DNA of 33,178 bases from an uncultured archaeon (GTDB lineage Archaea; EX4484-52; LFW-46). Position 1 is the first letter of the stretch. Each line of letters begins with the position of its first letter. This document shows, piece by piece, positions 8,689-17,387 of the stretch. The position numbers were made by a program, and so were the translations under genes. The notes beneath the pieces were generated by a model. The model was not told the DNA's origin. It worked only from the letters and a program-made list of their open reading frames with translations, and ran no database searches. The stretch is from positions 1 through 33,178 of the forward strand of contig CABMCT010000012.1 in NCBI GenBank assembly GCA_902384675.1, read 5' to 3'.

Positions 8689-9921
8689 TTAAGTGCTTTT
8701 TTTGCGCCGGAAGTATCTCCTGTAAACATAATAAATTACAGCAATCGCTATCAGCACGTAAATTATTGTGTAGCTGCTGCCCGACGGTCCCAGGCCGTAC
8801 GCGCTTATTTCAGATGGAGTGTATACGCGCATGTCAAGGGTTGTGTTTTTCGAGTATTCGTTGTTCAGCCCGTCGCGGTACTTCAGTGCAATATTAAGCG
8901 GGACTGTTTTGCCGCCGGAAAGGGCGCCTTTATTTACATGTTTTTTGATCGCGCCTGTCTGGTAATCATCCGGGTTTAGGTTCCCGAGATATATGGAATC
9001 CTCCCCGATTACTTCGTATGCGGCAGACGGAAGCAGGTCCATTGTCATGAATTTGATGGCGCCAGGCCCTGTATTTGAAACGCTTGCAGTAAGGGTTCCT
9101 GTTGAGCCTTCTGTCATAACATCATATTTCTGCAGGTCCATTTTAAAATCAGGCGCAGAGTTCACCACAAGCCCCAGCAGGTATGTGCGGTTGTACGTCT
9201 TGTTTGTTATATCAGAATATTTGAGAGCTACAGGAATCTTATAAACTCCCGAAGTAGCATCAGGGAATGTTATTATGCCAAATAATACATCCTGTTTTTC
9301 CTTTGGCGCAATGCCGGATGTTCTTTTTTCGTTTACAGAATCTATTGTAGCAAAGGGAAGGGTGCTGGCAGAAAAATCAAGTGTCACTGCGACGTCTCTT
9401 AAGTATGTGTCCGCCATGTTCTCCAGTGACAGGGAAAGGTTCTGCGTTTTTCCAGGTATCATATCTTCAGAGGAAATTTGCGAAACAGCAAGAACCGCAT
9501 CATGCGCCTGTATGAAAATATCGACGTCCTGCGTTGTCCACGGCGCGAAGGAATTTGGCCGGTATCTTATCTGGAGAATATTGTCTCCTGCTGTTGCTTT
9601 TTCGTCGATTTTGATATGATACTTTATAAGAGGAGTGCTGCCCGAGGATATAGGACCCGTTGATTTTACCGCATCGTCGGATTCAAGAGAAAATGGAAAT
9701 TTCGGCAGAAGCTGGAGCGTCACATTGCCTGAATCTCCGCTTCCCAGGTTTTCCACCTTGAACCAGACATCAACATATTGCCCTGCCTCTGCAGGAAACG
9801 GCTCGTATTTTGCAACCGAGACTGCTATTGACGCAGTAGTCCCGTAATCGGCCAAAGAGAGCCCTGAAATAGAAATAAGAATCAAAATCGTAAAAGCCGC
9901 AATAAACAGACTCTTTTTCAT
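8689..9921 (-). CDS. Secreted/membrane-anchored CARDB-like (COG1361-type) protein associated with the exporter
   Basis: Signal peptide MKKSLFIAAFTILILISISGLSLA, beta-sandwich repeats, C-terminal TM followed by RRYFRRKK. Confidence 0.75.
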   Translation of the reverse strand: MKKSLFIAAFTILILISISGLSLADYGTTASIAVSVAKYEPFPAEAGQYVDVWFKVENLGSGDSGNVTLQLLPKFPFSLESDDAVKSTGPISSGSTPLIKYHIKIDEKATAGDNILQIRYRPNSFAPWTTQDVDIFIQAHDAVLAVSQISSEDMIPGKTQNLSLSLENMADTYLRDVAVTLDFSASTLPFATIDSVNEKRTSGIAPKEKQDVLFGIITFPDATSGVYKIPVALKYSDITNKTYNRTYLLGLVVNSAPDFKMDLQKYDVMTEGSTGTLTASVSNTGPGAIKFMTMDLLPSAAYEVIGEDSIYLGNLNPDDYQTGAIKKHVNKGALSGGKTVPLNIALKYRDGLNNEYSKNTTLDMRVYTPSEISAYGLGPSGSSYTIIYVLIAIAVIYYVYRRYFRRKKST

Positions 9922-9967
9922 ACCAATCACTTTAGATATATCAACTATATATCGCTTTATTTAAATG

Positions 9968-10651
9968 CTATAAATGTTCGACGTTCTTTCCGTCCTTCAA
10001 ATAAACCACTTTTTCATGGTCCCTTTTCAGGTTGACGTCATGCGTTATCAATATAATCGTCTTGTTTCCCTTTTCATGAAGCTCGCGAAGCATTGTCATG
10101 ACTTCTGCGCCTGTTTTTGAATCCAGGTTTCCTGTAGGCTCATCCGCCAGTATTATTTCAGGGTCGTTTGCAAGCGCACGGGCAATCGCCACCCTCTGCT
10201 GCTCTCCTCCTGACATCTGCGTTGGCCTATGATGCAGCCGGTGTCCCAGATGCACGGATTCAAGAAGTTTATGCGCCCGCTCGTTGCGCTCTTCCTCCGG
10301 CACTCCCTGGAATAAAAGCGGCAGCCCCACGTTTTCAACGGCATCAAGGCTGTTTATCAGGTTGAATTTCTGGAAGACGAAGCCGATTTTTCTTCCGCGT
10401 ATCCTTGTAAGAGTGCCCTCGGACATGTGCGCGATATCCTCTCCGTCAAGAATGACTTTGCCCTTTGTAGGCCGGTCAAGGCATCCGATCATGTTCATTG
10501 CAGTGGATTTTCCGCTGCCTGAAGGGCCCATTATCACAAGAAAATCTCCTTTATTCACAGTTACATTCAGCCCCTGCAGCGCCGGAACCTTTACGTTTTC
10601 CATTTCGTACAGCTTCCAGACATCTTTGACTTCAATGAGCTTTTTTGGCAT
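9968..10651 (-). CDS. ABC transporter ATP-binding protein, LolD/MacB type
   Basis: [15 protein letters not shown] Walker [16 protein letters not shown] signature, [13 protein letters not shown] Walker B. Confidence 0.95.
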   Translation of the reverse strand: MPKKLIEVKDVWKLYEMENVKVPALQGLNVTVNKGDFLVIMGPSGSGKSTAMNMIGCLDRPTKGKVILDGEDIAHMSEGTLTRIRGRKIGFVFQKFNLINSLDAVENVGLPLLFQGVPEEERNERAHKLLESVHLGHRLHHRPTQMSGGEQQRVAIARALANDPEIILADEPTGNLDSKTGAEVMTMLRELHEKGNKTIILITHDVNLKRDHEKVVYLKDGKNVEHL

Positions 10652-10744
10652 GGAGATTAATTGGGCTGGTGTGCTAATAAATTTAAGCGACATGTTATTT
10701 TAAGAAGCGTCAATTAGGTGCAGTTTGTACGTTTCCTGACGATT

Positions 10745-11344
10745 TTATCTCGCTCCGCTTGCTTCCTTTTCCCTGCGCATTTTCTCAGAGTATGCAAAGC
10801 TTGCAGCGTCGCCTTTTGCAGCGGCCATTATCTCTTCTGCCAAAGCCTCGCCTGCTGTTCTTTTGTTTGAGCGCGACTTTGTCTGCGTTCCCTGCGCAAT
10901 GTGTTTCAATGCAAGGTCTACTCTTCTTTGCGGCGATGTTATAACGCCCTCGCGCACGAAAATGCCTCCTCTCTGGTACGATATCGCTTCTTCAAGGGGT
11001 GCTGCATTCTCGATTGCAGTTAAAAGAACTTCAATAGGATTTTTCTGCGTCTTTTTCTCGATTATCTCGAATGCTTCCTTTACAATATTTGCAGAATTCT
11101 GGGTCTTTCCGACGTTTCTGCCGGATGTCATCTTGTGCTTCTTTCCGCGATGCCCCGGGACAAAAAGCTTTGTCATCAGGCGCTCCACGACGCTCATTTT
11201 CGACTTGTAGAACTGGGTGTTTGCGTATTTTCCGGATGTTCTTGGGACTATTACAGGCACTATGCTAACATAATCCGCAATGCCCGGATCCTTCATCTTG
11301 AGCCCTTCAAATGACCATTTGTTGAATAATTTTATTTCTGACAT
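10745..11344 (-). CDS. rps7: 30S ribosomal protein S7
   Basis: GRNVGKTQNSANIVKEAFEIIEKKTQKNPIEVLLTAIENAAPLEEAISYQRGGIFVREGVITSPQRRVDLALKHI. Confidence 0.96.
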   Translation of the reverse strand: MSEIKLFNKWSFEGLKMKDPGIADYVSIVPVIVPRTSGKYANTQFYKSKMSVVERLMTKLFVPGHRGKKHKMTSGRNVGKTQNSANIVKEAFEIIEKKTQKNPIEVLLTAIENAAPLEEAISYQRGGIFVREGVITSPQRRVDLALKHIAQGTQTKSRSNKRTAGEALAEEIMAAAKGDAASFAYSEKMRREKEASGAR

Positions 11345-11358
11345 AAAAATCAATTCGC

Positions 11359-11712
11359 TTATTTTTCTTCAAAAACATAACCCACTGGAGTTACACTCAT
11401 GATTTCCTTCATTCCTTTTATTTGTGTATTTATTTCATCAATCTTCGAATAGTTTGTATCTTCTGACTCTTTGAGCCAAAGGAGGAAACAAGTCATATCC
11501 GGCAATTTTTCTAATTCCTTTAATCCTTCTAATGTTACAGAGCCTTTTTTTAGTACGAGCTGATTTTCATATATTTGACGGCCATCATTACGGGTATCTA
11601 TAATATCTATTATGTTTCCGTACATTTTTTTAATTTGTTTAAGTGTCTCAGAGCTTCCTTTAGTCAATGATATGATTTCTATTCCATCGTATCTGTTATT
11701 AGCCCCACCCAT
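11359..11712 (-). CDS. Hypothetical protein inserted between rps12 and rps7
   Basis: 117-aa ORF on operon strand, no recognised family. Confidence 0.55.
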   Translation of the reverse strand: MGGANNRYDGIEIISLTKGSSETLKQIKKMYGNIIDIIDTRNDGRQIYENQLVLKKGSVTLEGLKELEKLPDMTCFLLWLKESEDTNYSKIDEINTQIKGMKEIMSVTPVGYVFEEK

Positions 11713-11728
11713 AGATAATCATCTAATA

Positions 11729-12157
11729 CTACTTCACTGCTCTCTTCTTCTTTCCCCTTACAAGCTCAATCAGCGAAATGCCGTTGACCTGTATCACTTT
11801 CCATTTTACCGAAGGAAGCGAACCCATTGGCCCTGCATTTGAGCCGCCGATGTGCTCGATTAAGACTTCGTCGTGTTCCTGGATATTATTTATTGCGCCG
11901 GAAAGCGGTGCAAAAGCAGTCACCTGCTTGCCGTTCTTGATAAGCTGGACCCTGACGCATTTAAGCATTCCGGAGTGCGGCTGCTTTGCCTCAAGCTGGC
12001 GCTTGTCAAGCACAATGCCGCGCGCCTGGTGATACCCCTCAAGAGGGTCGCTCTTCTCCTTCAAGTGCAATTTCTTGTTCTTGAAATACCAGTCGTGCCA
12101 CTGCTTGTCCTTTTTGTTCTTTTTCAAATCTCTTCCTGAAAATAAACCTCGAGGCAT
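11729..12157 (-). CDS. rps12: 30S ribosomal protein S12
   Basis: [65 protein letters not shown]. Confidence 0.97.
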   Translation of the reverse strand: MPRGLFSGRDLKKNKKDKQWHDWYFKNKKLHLKEKSDPLEGYHQARGIVLDKRQLEAKQPHSGMLKCVRVQLIKNGKQVTAFAPLSGAINNIQEHDEVLIEHIGGSNAGPMGSLPSVKWKVIQVNGISLIELVRGKKKRAVK

Positions 12158-12191
12158 TTTTGACCATTCTCCATTTTACTTGGGTCAAAAA
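12157..12191 (-). repeat. Leader hairpin overlapping rps12 start codon
   Basis: TTTTTGACC-ATTCTCCATTTTACTTG-GGTCAAAAA, 9-bp perfect stem, 17-nt loop; ATG at stem end. Confidence 0.75.
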
Positions 12192-12198
12192 GCCGAAA

Positions 12199-12229
12199 GT
12201 GATGCGATTCATGGTTTATAAGGCATCAC
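12199..12229 (-). repeat. Second rps12 leader hairpin with TATA-like loop
   Basis: GTGATGC-gattcatggtttataag-GCATCAC, 7-bp stem, 17-nt loop; 28 of 29 nt block shared with 21003-21031. Confidence 0.7.
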
Positions 12230-12236
12230 GAACGGA

Positions 12237-12289
12237 TTTCCGACCATTTATATTATGCAATGGGTTGGAAAGCTTGATACATAGTATCA
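12237..12289 (-). repeat. Third rps12 leader double hairpin
   Basis: TTTCCGACC-(17 nt)-GGTTGGAAA (12237-12271) then TGATAC-ata-GTATCA (12275-12289). Confidence 0.65.
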
Positions 12290-12292
12290 TGA

Positions 12293-12325
12293 TTTTCAAC
12301 CTTTATTTTATGCACTGGGTTAAAA
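12293..12325 (-). repeat. Fourth rps12 leader hairpin
   Basis: TTTTCAACC (12293-12301), 16-nt loop tttattttatgcactg, GGTTAAAA (12318-12325). Confidence 0.6.
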
Positions 12326-12342
12326 CCGCATTGCATTATTAA

Positions 12343-12762
12343 TTATAACAACCTGACTTCATCGACCCCAAAAACCCGCTTCAGAAGCGCTGATGCGTTC
12401 TTTATGGTCTTTCCTTCGCGGCCGATTGCAAGCGATTTGTCTTTCTGCTCGACTGAAATCATCACTGTTTTTTTTCCCTGTTTCTCCGAAAGCTCGAATG
12501 TCTTCAGAGGAACCGGGAGTACGTTTTCCGTGAACTCTTTTATTTCAGGCGAATATTTAAAAACCTTTATATTGTGCCCGAACCGCGATTTTATCTCGTT
12601 TATCCGCTTTCCCTGCGGCCCAATCACATCGCTTAGATTTCTGCATTCGACGACAAAATTGAGCTCGTCGTCGGATTTAAAATAATCAACAACAGTTGTT
12701 TTTGCCATTTTTTCAAAAAGCGCCATCGTCTGGAGGTCTTCCTGAGATATGGTTATTTTCAT
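12343..12762 (-). CDS. nusA: NusA-like transcription termination/antitermination factor (KH domains)
   Basis: VVECRNLSDVIGPQGKRINEIKSRFGHNIKVFKYS...DKSLAIGREGKTIKNASALLKRVFGVDEVRLL. Confidence 0.93.
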   Translation of the reverse strand: MKITISQEDLQTMALFEKMAKTTVVDYFKSDDELNFVVECRNLSDVIGPQGKRINEIKSRFGHNIKVFKYSPEIKEFTENVLPVPLKTFELSEKQGKKTVMISVEQKDKSLAIGREGKTIKNASALLKRVFGVDEVRLL

Positions 12763-12791
12763 GCGCGCATCAACACTATTTCTTTATACTC

Positions 12792-13094
12792 TTACTTCGC
12801 TTCGCTCGTTCGAGTCTTTTGAGGACTCCCTTCCCTCAAAATTCCGATAACCGCGATTTTGAACGGCTTGACACAAAGCGCACCCAAATCTGCGCTGTTG
12901 CCTTCGAATTGTTTTACCGCAATTTCCGAAAGCTTCCCGTAGTGCTCTATATCAGACTTTATGTTGTCCGGGCAGTTGGAAGCGATAATAACCGAATGCA
13001 ATTCCCCTGCCTTTAATGCTTTTAGCGTTGACTCTGTACCTATAAGCACTTTCTTTGTCTCTACTGCCTTTTTTATCTCTTTTTCAAGCGTCAT
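12792..13094 (-). CDS. rpl30e: 50S ribosomal protein L30e
   Basis: VLIGTESTLKALKAGELHSVIIASNCPDNIKSDIEHY..; position between rpoA2 and nusA. Confidence 0.92.
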   Translation of the reverse strand: MTLEKEIKKAVETKKVLIGTESTLKALKAGELHSVIIASNCPDNIKSDIEHYGKLSEIAVKQFEGNSADLGALCVKPFKIAVIGILREGSPQKTRTSEAK

Positions 13095-13131
13095 GATAAT
13101 CACGTTCTCATTTTATTCATTTAATTTCTTT

Positions 13132-14247
13132 TTATTTCTTGCCGTCAGCCTCATCCTCCTTTACCGCCAATTTCACAATCCCGGTTCCAATCGGCGCAAG
13201 GTTTCCGACAATTATGTTTTCGATAACACTTTCAAGCGGGTCAATTTCGCCTGCAACAGCAGCATAAGTGAGGTGCTTGACTGTCTCCTCGAAGTTCGCT
13301 CTTGAAAGCACCGATGCCTTTCTTCCTGCAAGACCGTACCGGCCTATTGCTGAAATCGAAGCAGTGTTGGTCATGACATCCGCGACAAGAAGCAGGTGCC
13401 TTATATCCGTATCTACACCCTGTTCTCTCATTGTGTCTATGGTCTCTTTTACAATCGCATTTCGCGCAGCTTCTATTCCAAGAACGTCTGCGACTTCGAA
13501 AATATTGTTTGAAGTTGTCCTTATTGTGTTGACGCCCTTAATCTTGAGCACCCTTCGCAGGCTTGAGCCAAGGGTTCTTATTACCCAGTCGTTTTTGACT
13601 TTCTCGATAATTATCTGGCTGATGCCTTTTATTCCTTTGATGTAAATTGTTCGTGCCTTGATTCTTGTTGCCTGCAGTTCCCTTACATCGAAGTCTTTCT
13701 TTTTAAGCTCGATATAAATTTTGTTCTGCTCGCCTGTAATGTTTGCGGAGCGCAGGTTTTTCTTAAGGATGTTCATGATTTCTTCCACGTTTGTCTCCGA
13801 TGCGCTCATCTGCTCGCGGTCAAGCACTATCTCTGCCCGCATGTTAATCATGTCAAGAGAGTCTTCCGAAATCAGTTGCTTCAGCTTCGTCTCCCGGATT
13901 TTTGCTGCGATTTCCCTTGCTTTTTCAAGGGTGTTGTTTTCCGCATCAAGATAAATTTCCATCGTTGGGGTTTTTGGCATTTTTCTTGCATCGAAAATCT
14001 CGATAAGCCTTGGAAGGCCTTTTGTTGTGACGAGCTGCGTTCTGCCTTCTGCGTGGTATGAACGAAGCGTCGTTTGTGTTGCAGGCTCTGAAATGGACTG
14101 CGCTGCCACGACTCCTATCGCTTCGCCGACTTCGAATTTCATTGATTCGTATTTCTTTTTTATCGCTTCCTGCTCTTTTGCCGAAAGCCCGACTATTGCA
14201 TCCGCGTACTTTGGCGGGAAAAAATTGGAATTTTGTTTTTCTGCCAT
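13132..14247 (-). CDS. rpoA2: DNA-directed RNA polymerase subunit A''
   Basis: EAIGVVAAQSISEPATQTTLRSYHAEGRTQLVTTKGLPRLIEIFDARK; start ATG 14247. Confidence 0.97.
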   Translation of the reverse strand: MAEKQNSNFFPPKYADAIVGLSAKEQEAIKKKYESMKFEVGEAIGVVAAQSISEPATQTTLRSYHAEGRTQLVTTKGLPRLIEIFDARKMPKTPTMEIYLDAENNTLEKAREIAAKIRETKLKQLISEDSLDMINMRAEIVLDREQMSASETNVEEIMNILKKNLRSANITGEQNKIYIELKKKDFDVRELQATRIKARTIYIKGIKGISQIIIEKVKNDWVIRTLGSSLRRVLKIKGVNTIRTTSNNIFEVADVLGIEAARNAIVKETIDTMREQGVDTDIRHLLLVADVMTNTASISAIGRYGLAGRKASVLSRANFEETVKHLTYAAVAGEIDPLESVIENIIVGNLAPIGTGIVKLAVKEDEADGKK

Positions 14248-14257
14248 AATTATCAAC

Positions 14258-14818
14258 TCATTTCGTATTGCTCTTAAGTATTACTCCTTTACGCTCCCAG
14301 TTTAGCTCGGGATGTAATCTTTTTATCTCGTCTAACGTCATTCCTGAGTTACCTGTGAGCTCCCGGATTCCTTTCGGAGGTTCTATACTATAACTTTCAT
14401 AAACGCGTTCAATTTCCTTTAAAAGGCGTTGTGCCCCGAAAGTGTGTTCGCCTTTATTTATCATTTTTTTGAGATGGTTTGTTTTTTCTTCCAAACAATA
14501 TATCATAGTTTTTTCAACATCAATGAATTCATCCAATTTATCCAAAGGTTTTGCCGTAATGAGTGAGTATGAGTCCTTTGCATTTTTTAACAAACCGGCA
14601 GCGGCACCGAGGCGCCAATCTTGGTCAAAAAAATAATACAACGCGGAATTTATATCCGCTTGATTGTTTGGTGCTTCGATGACCTTGGAGAGCTGCAAAA
14701 TATATTTCCGTAACTGCTCTTGAGCTCTTTGAATTCCGCCATATGCCAATTGAGTTGTTATATCACTGCTTTTAAAAGGATGCTTTTCATCGCAACCGGT
14801 TCCACACGAACATCCCAT
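14258..14818 (-). CDS. Hypothetical protein inserted between rpoA1 and rpoA2
   Basis: 186-aa ORF with N-terminal Cys cluster MGCSCGTGCDEKH; no recognised family. Confidence 0.6.
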   Translation of the reverse strand: MGCSCGTGCDEKHPFKSSDITTQLAYGGIQRAQEQLRKYILQLSKVIEAPNNQADINSALYYFFDQDWRLGAAAGLLKNAKDSYSLITAKPLDKLDEFIDVEKTMIYCLEEKTNHLKKMINKGEHTFGAQRLLKEIERVYESYSIEPPKGIRELTGNSGMTLDEIKRLHPELNWERKGVILKSNTK

Positions 14819-14846
14819 ATCGATATTACCTCGCGATATATCTTTA

Positions 14847-17375
14847 TTATTCAGTTTTTAACTTTCTATCCAAAGTTCCGAAATCGCTCTTTGCCGGGTC
14901 AATTCCGTCTTCTCCTGGGACGAACTGGATTATTGTTCCTTCCGAGTCCTTGACAGTCCAGTCGTTGTTGACTTTCAAATCCTGCAAAGCATTAATCAGC
15001 CTTCTTTGCATGTATCCCGAGACTTTTGTCTTAAGCGCCACGTCCATCAGGCCTTCTCTTCCTTTCATGACCTCAAAGAAGAATTCTGCCGGCGTAAGTC
15101 CCTGTATGAACGATGACCTTACAAAGCCGTGTGCGTCAGGGCCTAAAACATCTCGCGGGAAGTGGGAAGTCGTCCTGTTCTTGTATCCCCTGAATATCCT
15201 TCTTCCTCCAATCATTTCCTGGCCGATGAGCGCTGCCATGTACGCAAGGTTCTGTATGTTTCCTCTCGCCCCTGTTTTTGCCATTATTAAAGCGTCTGTG
15301 GGCTCTGCGTTCTCGCGCACAACCTTCTGAACTTCGTTTGTTATTTTCCAGACTTCCTCAAGTATCAAATCCTCAAGCGTCTGCTCTGCGGTTCTTCCCG
15401 GGAAGCATTCCATTTTCCCTTTCCTGTACTGCTCGATATGAGCCTCCATTGCCGCAAATTGCCTGTCGATAATATTGTTAATATCGCGCTTGGTTTTTGC
15501 CGGAAGGTCTATGTCCTGCACCGATATGCTAAAACCCTTGCGCATCATCACTTCTGAAATCAGCCTTGTGACCTGGTCCAGGAACAGCCTTGCCCGCGCG
15601 TGTCCGAACTGGGCATCAACTGCATCCAGGACATTGCCTTTAAACGAAGCTATTCCCTTGCTGTCGATAACGCCATGTTTTAATATTCCGTTCTCAATTA
15701 CGACCTCGCCATTGTGTTTGCAGTTGCCCTCGCATTCCTCGCATCCGACGGTTCCCTTGTATCTTGCGTTAAGCCCTTTTGGAAGCACCATTGAAAAGAT
15801 TTCTTTTCCTGTGTATTCTTTCTTGTTTTGCGAAAGCAGCTCTTCTGCAATCTCGTTTTCAAGCGCCAGGGAGTTGGCAAGCATCTGCACTACATCCTTT
15901 TTGCTGAAACTTGTTCCTTTTCTTGTAAGCAGGTACGCGCCTGAAATATAATCCTGGTCGCATCCAAGCACAGGCCCGCCGAATCTTGGCGAGCGCATAT
16001 TTTTTTCGACAAGCATTAATTCTTCTGCTTCTGCTCTTGCTTCTGCGGTCTGCGGAAAGTGCAGGTTCATCTCGTCCCCGTCGAAGTCCGCGTTGTAGGG
16101 CTTGCAGACACACAGATTGACCCTGAAAGTCTTCCCGTTCATGACCCTTACATGGTGTGCCATGACAGACATCCTGTGAAGCGATGGCTGCCTGTTGAAG
16201 AGTACTACATCCCCGTCCATCATGTGCCTTTCCACGATGCACCCGGGAATCAGCTCTTCTGCAAGCGTTGCGCTGTTGTCTTTGAGTATCTTCTTTCGCA
16301 TGCCTTCTGGCCTTATTACATAATTGGCGCCGGGGTGGACATTCGGCCCGTTTTTGACGAGTTCGCGCATGAATTCAAGATTATGCTTTGTGACCTTAAT
16401 CGGAACAGTGAGCTCTTTTGCAATGACTTCCGGGACTCCCACGTCGTTTACGCTGATATTCGGATCAGGCGACACTACTGTTCTTGCAGAGAAATTTACT
16501 CTTTTTCCCGTGAGGTTGTGCCTGAACCTGCCGTCCTTTGTTTTCAGTCTCTGCGAAAGAGTTTTTAGCGCCCTTCCGGAGCGGTGCCTTGCCGGCGGAA
16601 CACCGGATAATTCGTTGTTGAAGAATGTCGAAACATGGTATTGCAAAAGCTCCCAGAGGTCTTCAAGAATGAAATCAGGGGCTCCTATTTCAAGGTTGTC
16701 TGCAAGCCTCTTGTTTATCCTGATTATGTCCACTATCTTGTGCGTAAGGTCGTCCTCGCTTCGGTCTCCTGTCTCAAGAGTGATTGAAGGCCTTGTTGTT
16801 ATAGGCGGAACCAAAAGAAGCGTCAATATCAGCCATTCCGGCCTGCCCCCGAGGAATTTCATTGCTGCAAGGTCGCCATCCTTTATTTTCTCGAACTGCT
16901 CGCGGATTTCAACCGGCGTCAGTGCGTGTTTTCCCCGGACGAATGTCGACGGCTTGTCAAGCCTTATTTTTTCCTGCGCCTTCCCGCATTTCGGGCATTT
17001 GGCAGCAGGCTTGAAAGCCTTTAAGTCATCGAATGTCTTGATGTTTTTCAGGCGGTCCTTGTCAACAAGAAGCCCGCCGCATTCAAAGCATGTGTAGGTA
17101 AGAAGCGATTTTATCTGCTTTATATAAAGAATGTTGATAACCGGCCTTGAGAGCTCGATGTAGCCGAAGTGCCCTGTGCATTCCCCAAGCTTTCCGCCGC
17201 ATGTCCTGCATCGCATTCCGGGGTCTATTACGCCGAGTTTCGGATCCATGACGCCACCTTCCACAGGATAAGCGTCTGCATCATAGACGTCCGAGACGTT
17301 AACGTTCATTACTGCGATTTTTTTCACCATTGCCGGTGAAATCAATTTGAACTGAAGTTCTTTAACAGTAGCCAT
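14847..17375 (-). CDS. rpoA1: DNA-directed RNA polymerase subunit A'
   Basis: Catalytic YNADFDGDEMNLHFPQ, zinc-binding CRTCGGKLGECTGHFG; start ATG 17375. Confidence 0.98.
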   Translation of the reverse strand: MATVKELQFKLISPAMVKKIAVMNVNVSDVYDADAYPVEGGVMDPKLGVIDPGMRCRTCGGKLGECTGHFGYIELSRPVINILYIKQIKSLLTYTCFECGGLLVDKDRLKNIKTFDDLKAFKPAAKCPKCGKAQEKIRLDKPSTFVRGKHALTPVEIREQFEKIKDGDLAAMKFLGGRPEWLILTLLLVPPITTRPSITLETGDRSEDDLTHKIVDIIRINKRLADNLEIGAPDFILEDLWELLQYHVSTFFNNELSGVPPARHRSGRALKTLSQRLKTKDGRFRHNLTGKRVNFSARTVVSPDPNISVNDVGVPEVIAKELTVPIKVTKHNLEFMRELVKNGPNVHPGANYVIRPEGMRKKILKDNSATLAEELIPGCIVERHMMDGDVVLFNRQPSLHRMSVMAHHVRVMNGKTFRVNLCVCKPYNADFDGDEMNLHFPQTAEARAEAEELMLVEKNMRSPRFGGPVLGCDQDYISGAYLLTRKGTSFSKKDVVQMLANSLALENEIAEELLSQNKKEYTGKEIFSMVLPKGLNARYKGTVGCEECEGNCKHNGEVVIENGILKHGVIDSKGIASFKGNVLDAVDAQFGHARARLFLDQVTRLISEVMMRKGFSISVQDIDLPAKTKRDINNIIDRQFAAMEAHIEQYRKGKMECFPGRTAEQTLEDLILEEVWKITNEVQKVVRENAEPTDALIMAKTGARGNIQNLAYMAALIGQEMIGGRRIFRGYKNRTTSHFPRDVLGPDAHGFVRSSFIQGLTPAEFFFEVMKGREGLMDVALKTKVSGYMQRRLINALQDLKVNNDWTVKDSEGTIIQFVPGEDGIDPAKSDFGTLDRKLKTE

Positions 17376-17387
17376 AAAAATCACTTA

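Noticed and set aside
15859-16242. Long antisense or alternate-frame ORFs inside rpoA1, rpoB1, rpoB2, pyrG, ftsZ and the ABC genes
   Set aside because: They overlap strongly supported genes, lack family motifs, and look like codon-bias shadows.
14847-17375. Intein or split in RNA polymerase large subunits
   Set aside because: rpoA1, rpoB1 and rpoB2 read through conserved motifs without insertions; the A'/A'' and B'/B'' splits are common in archaea.
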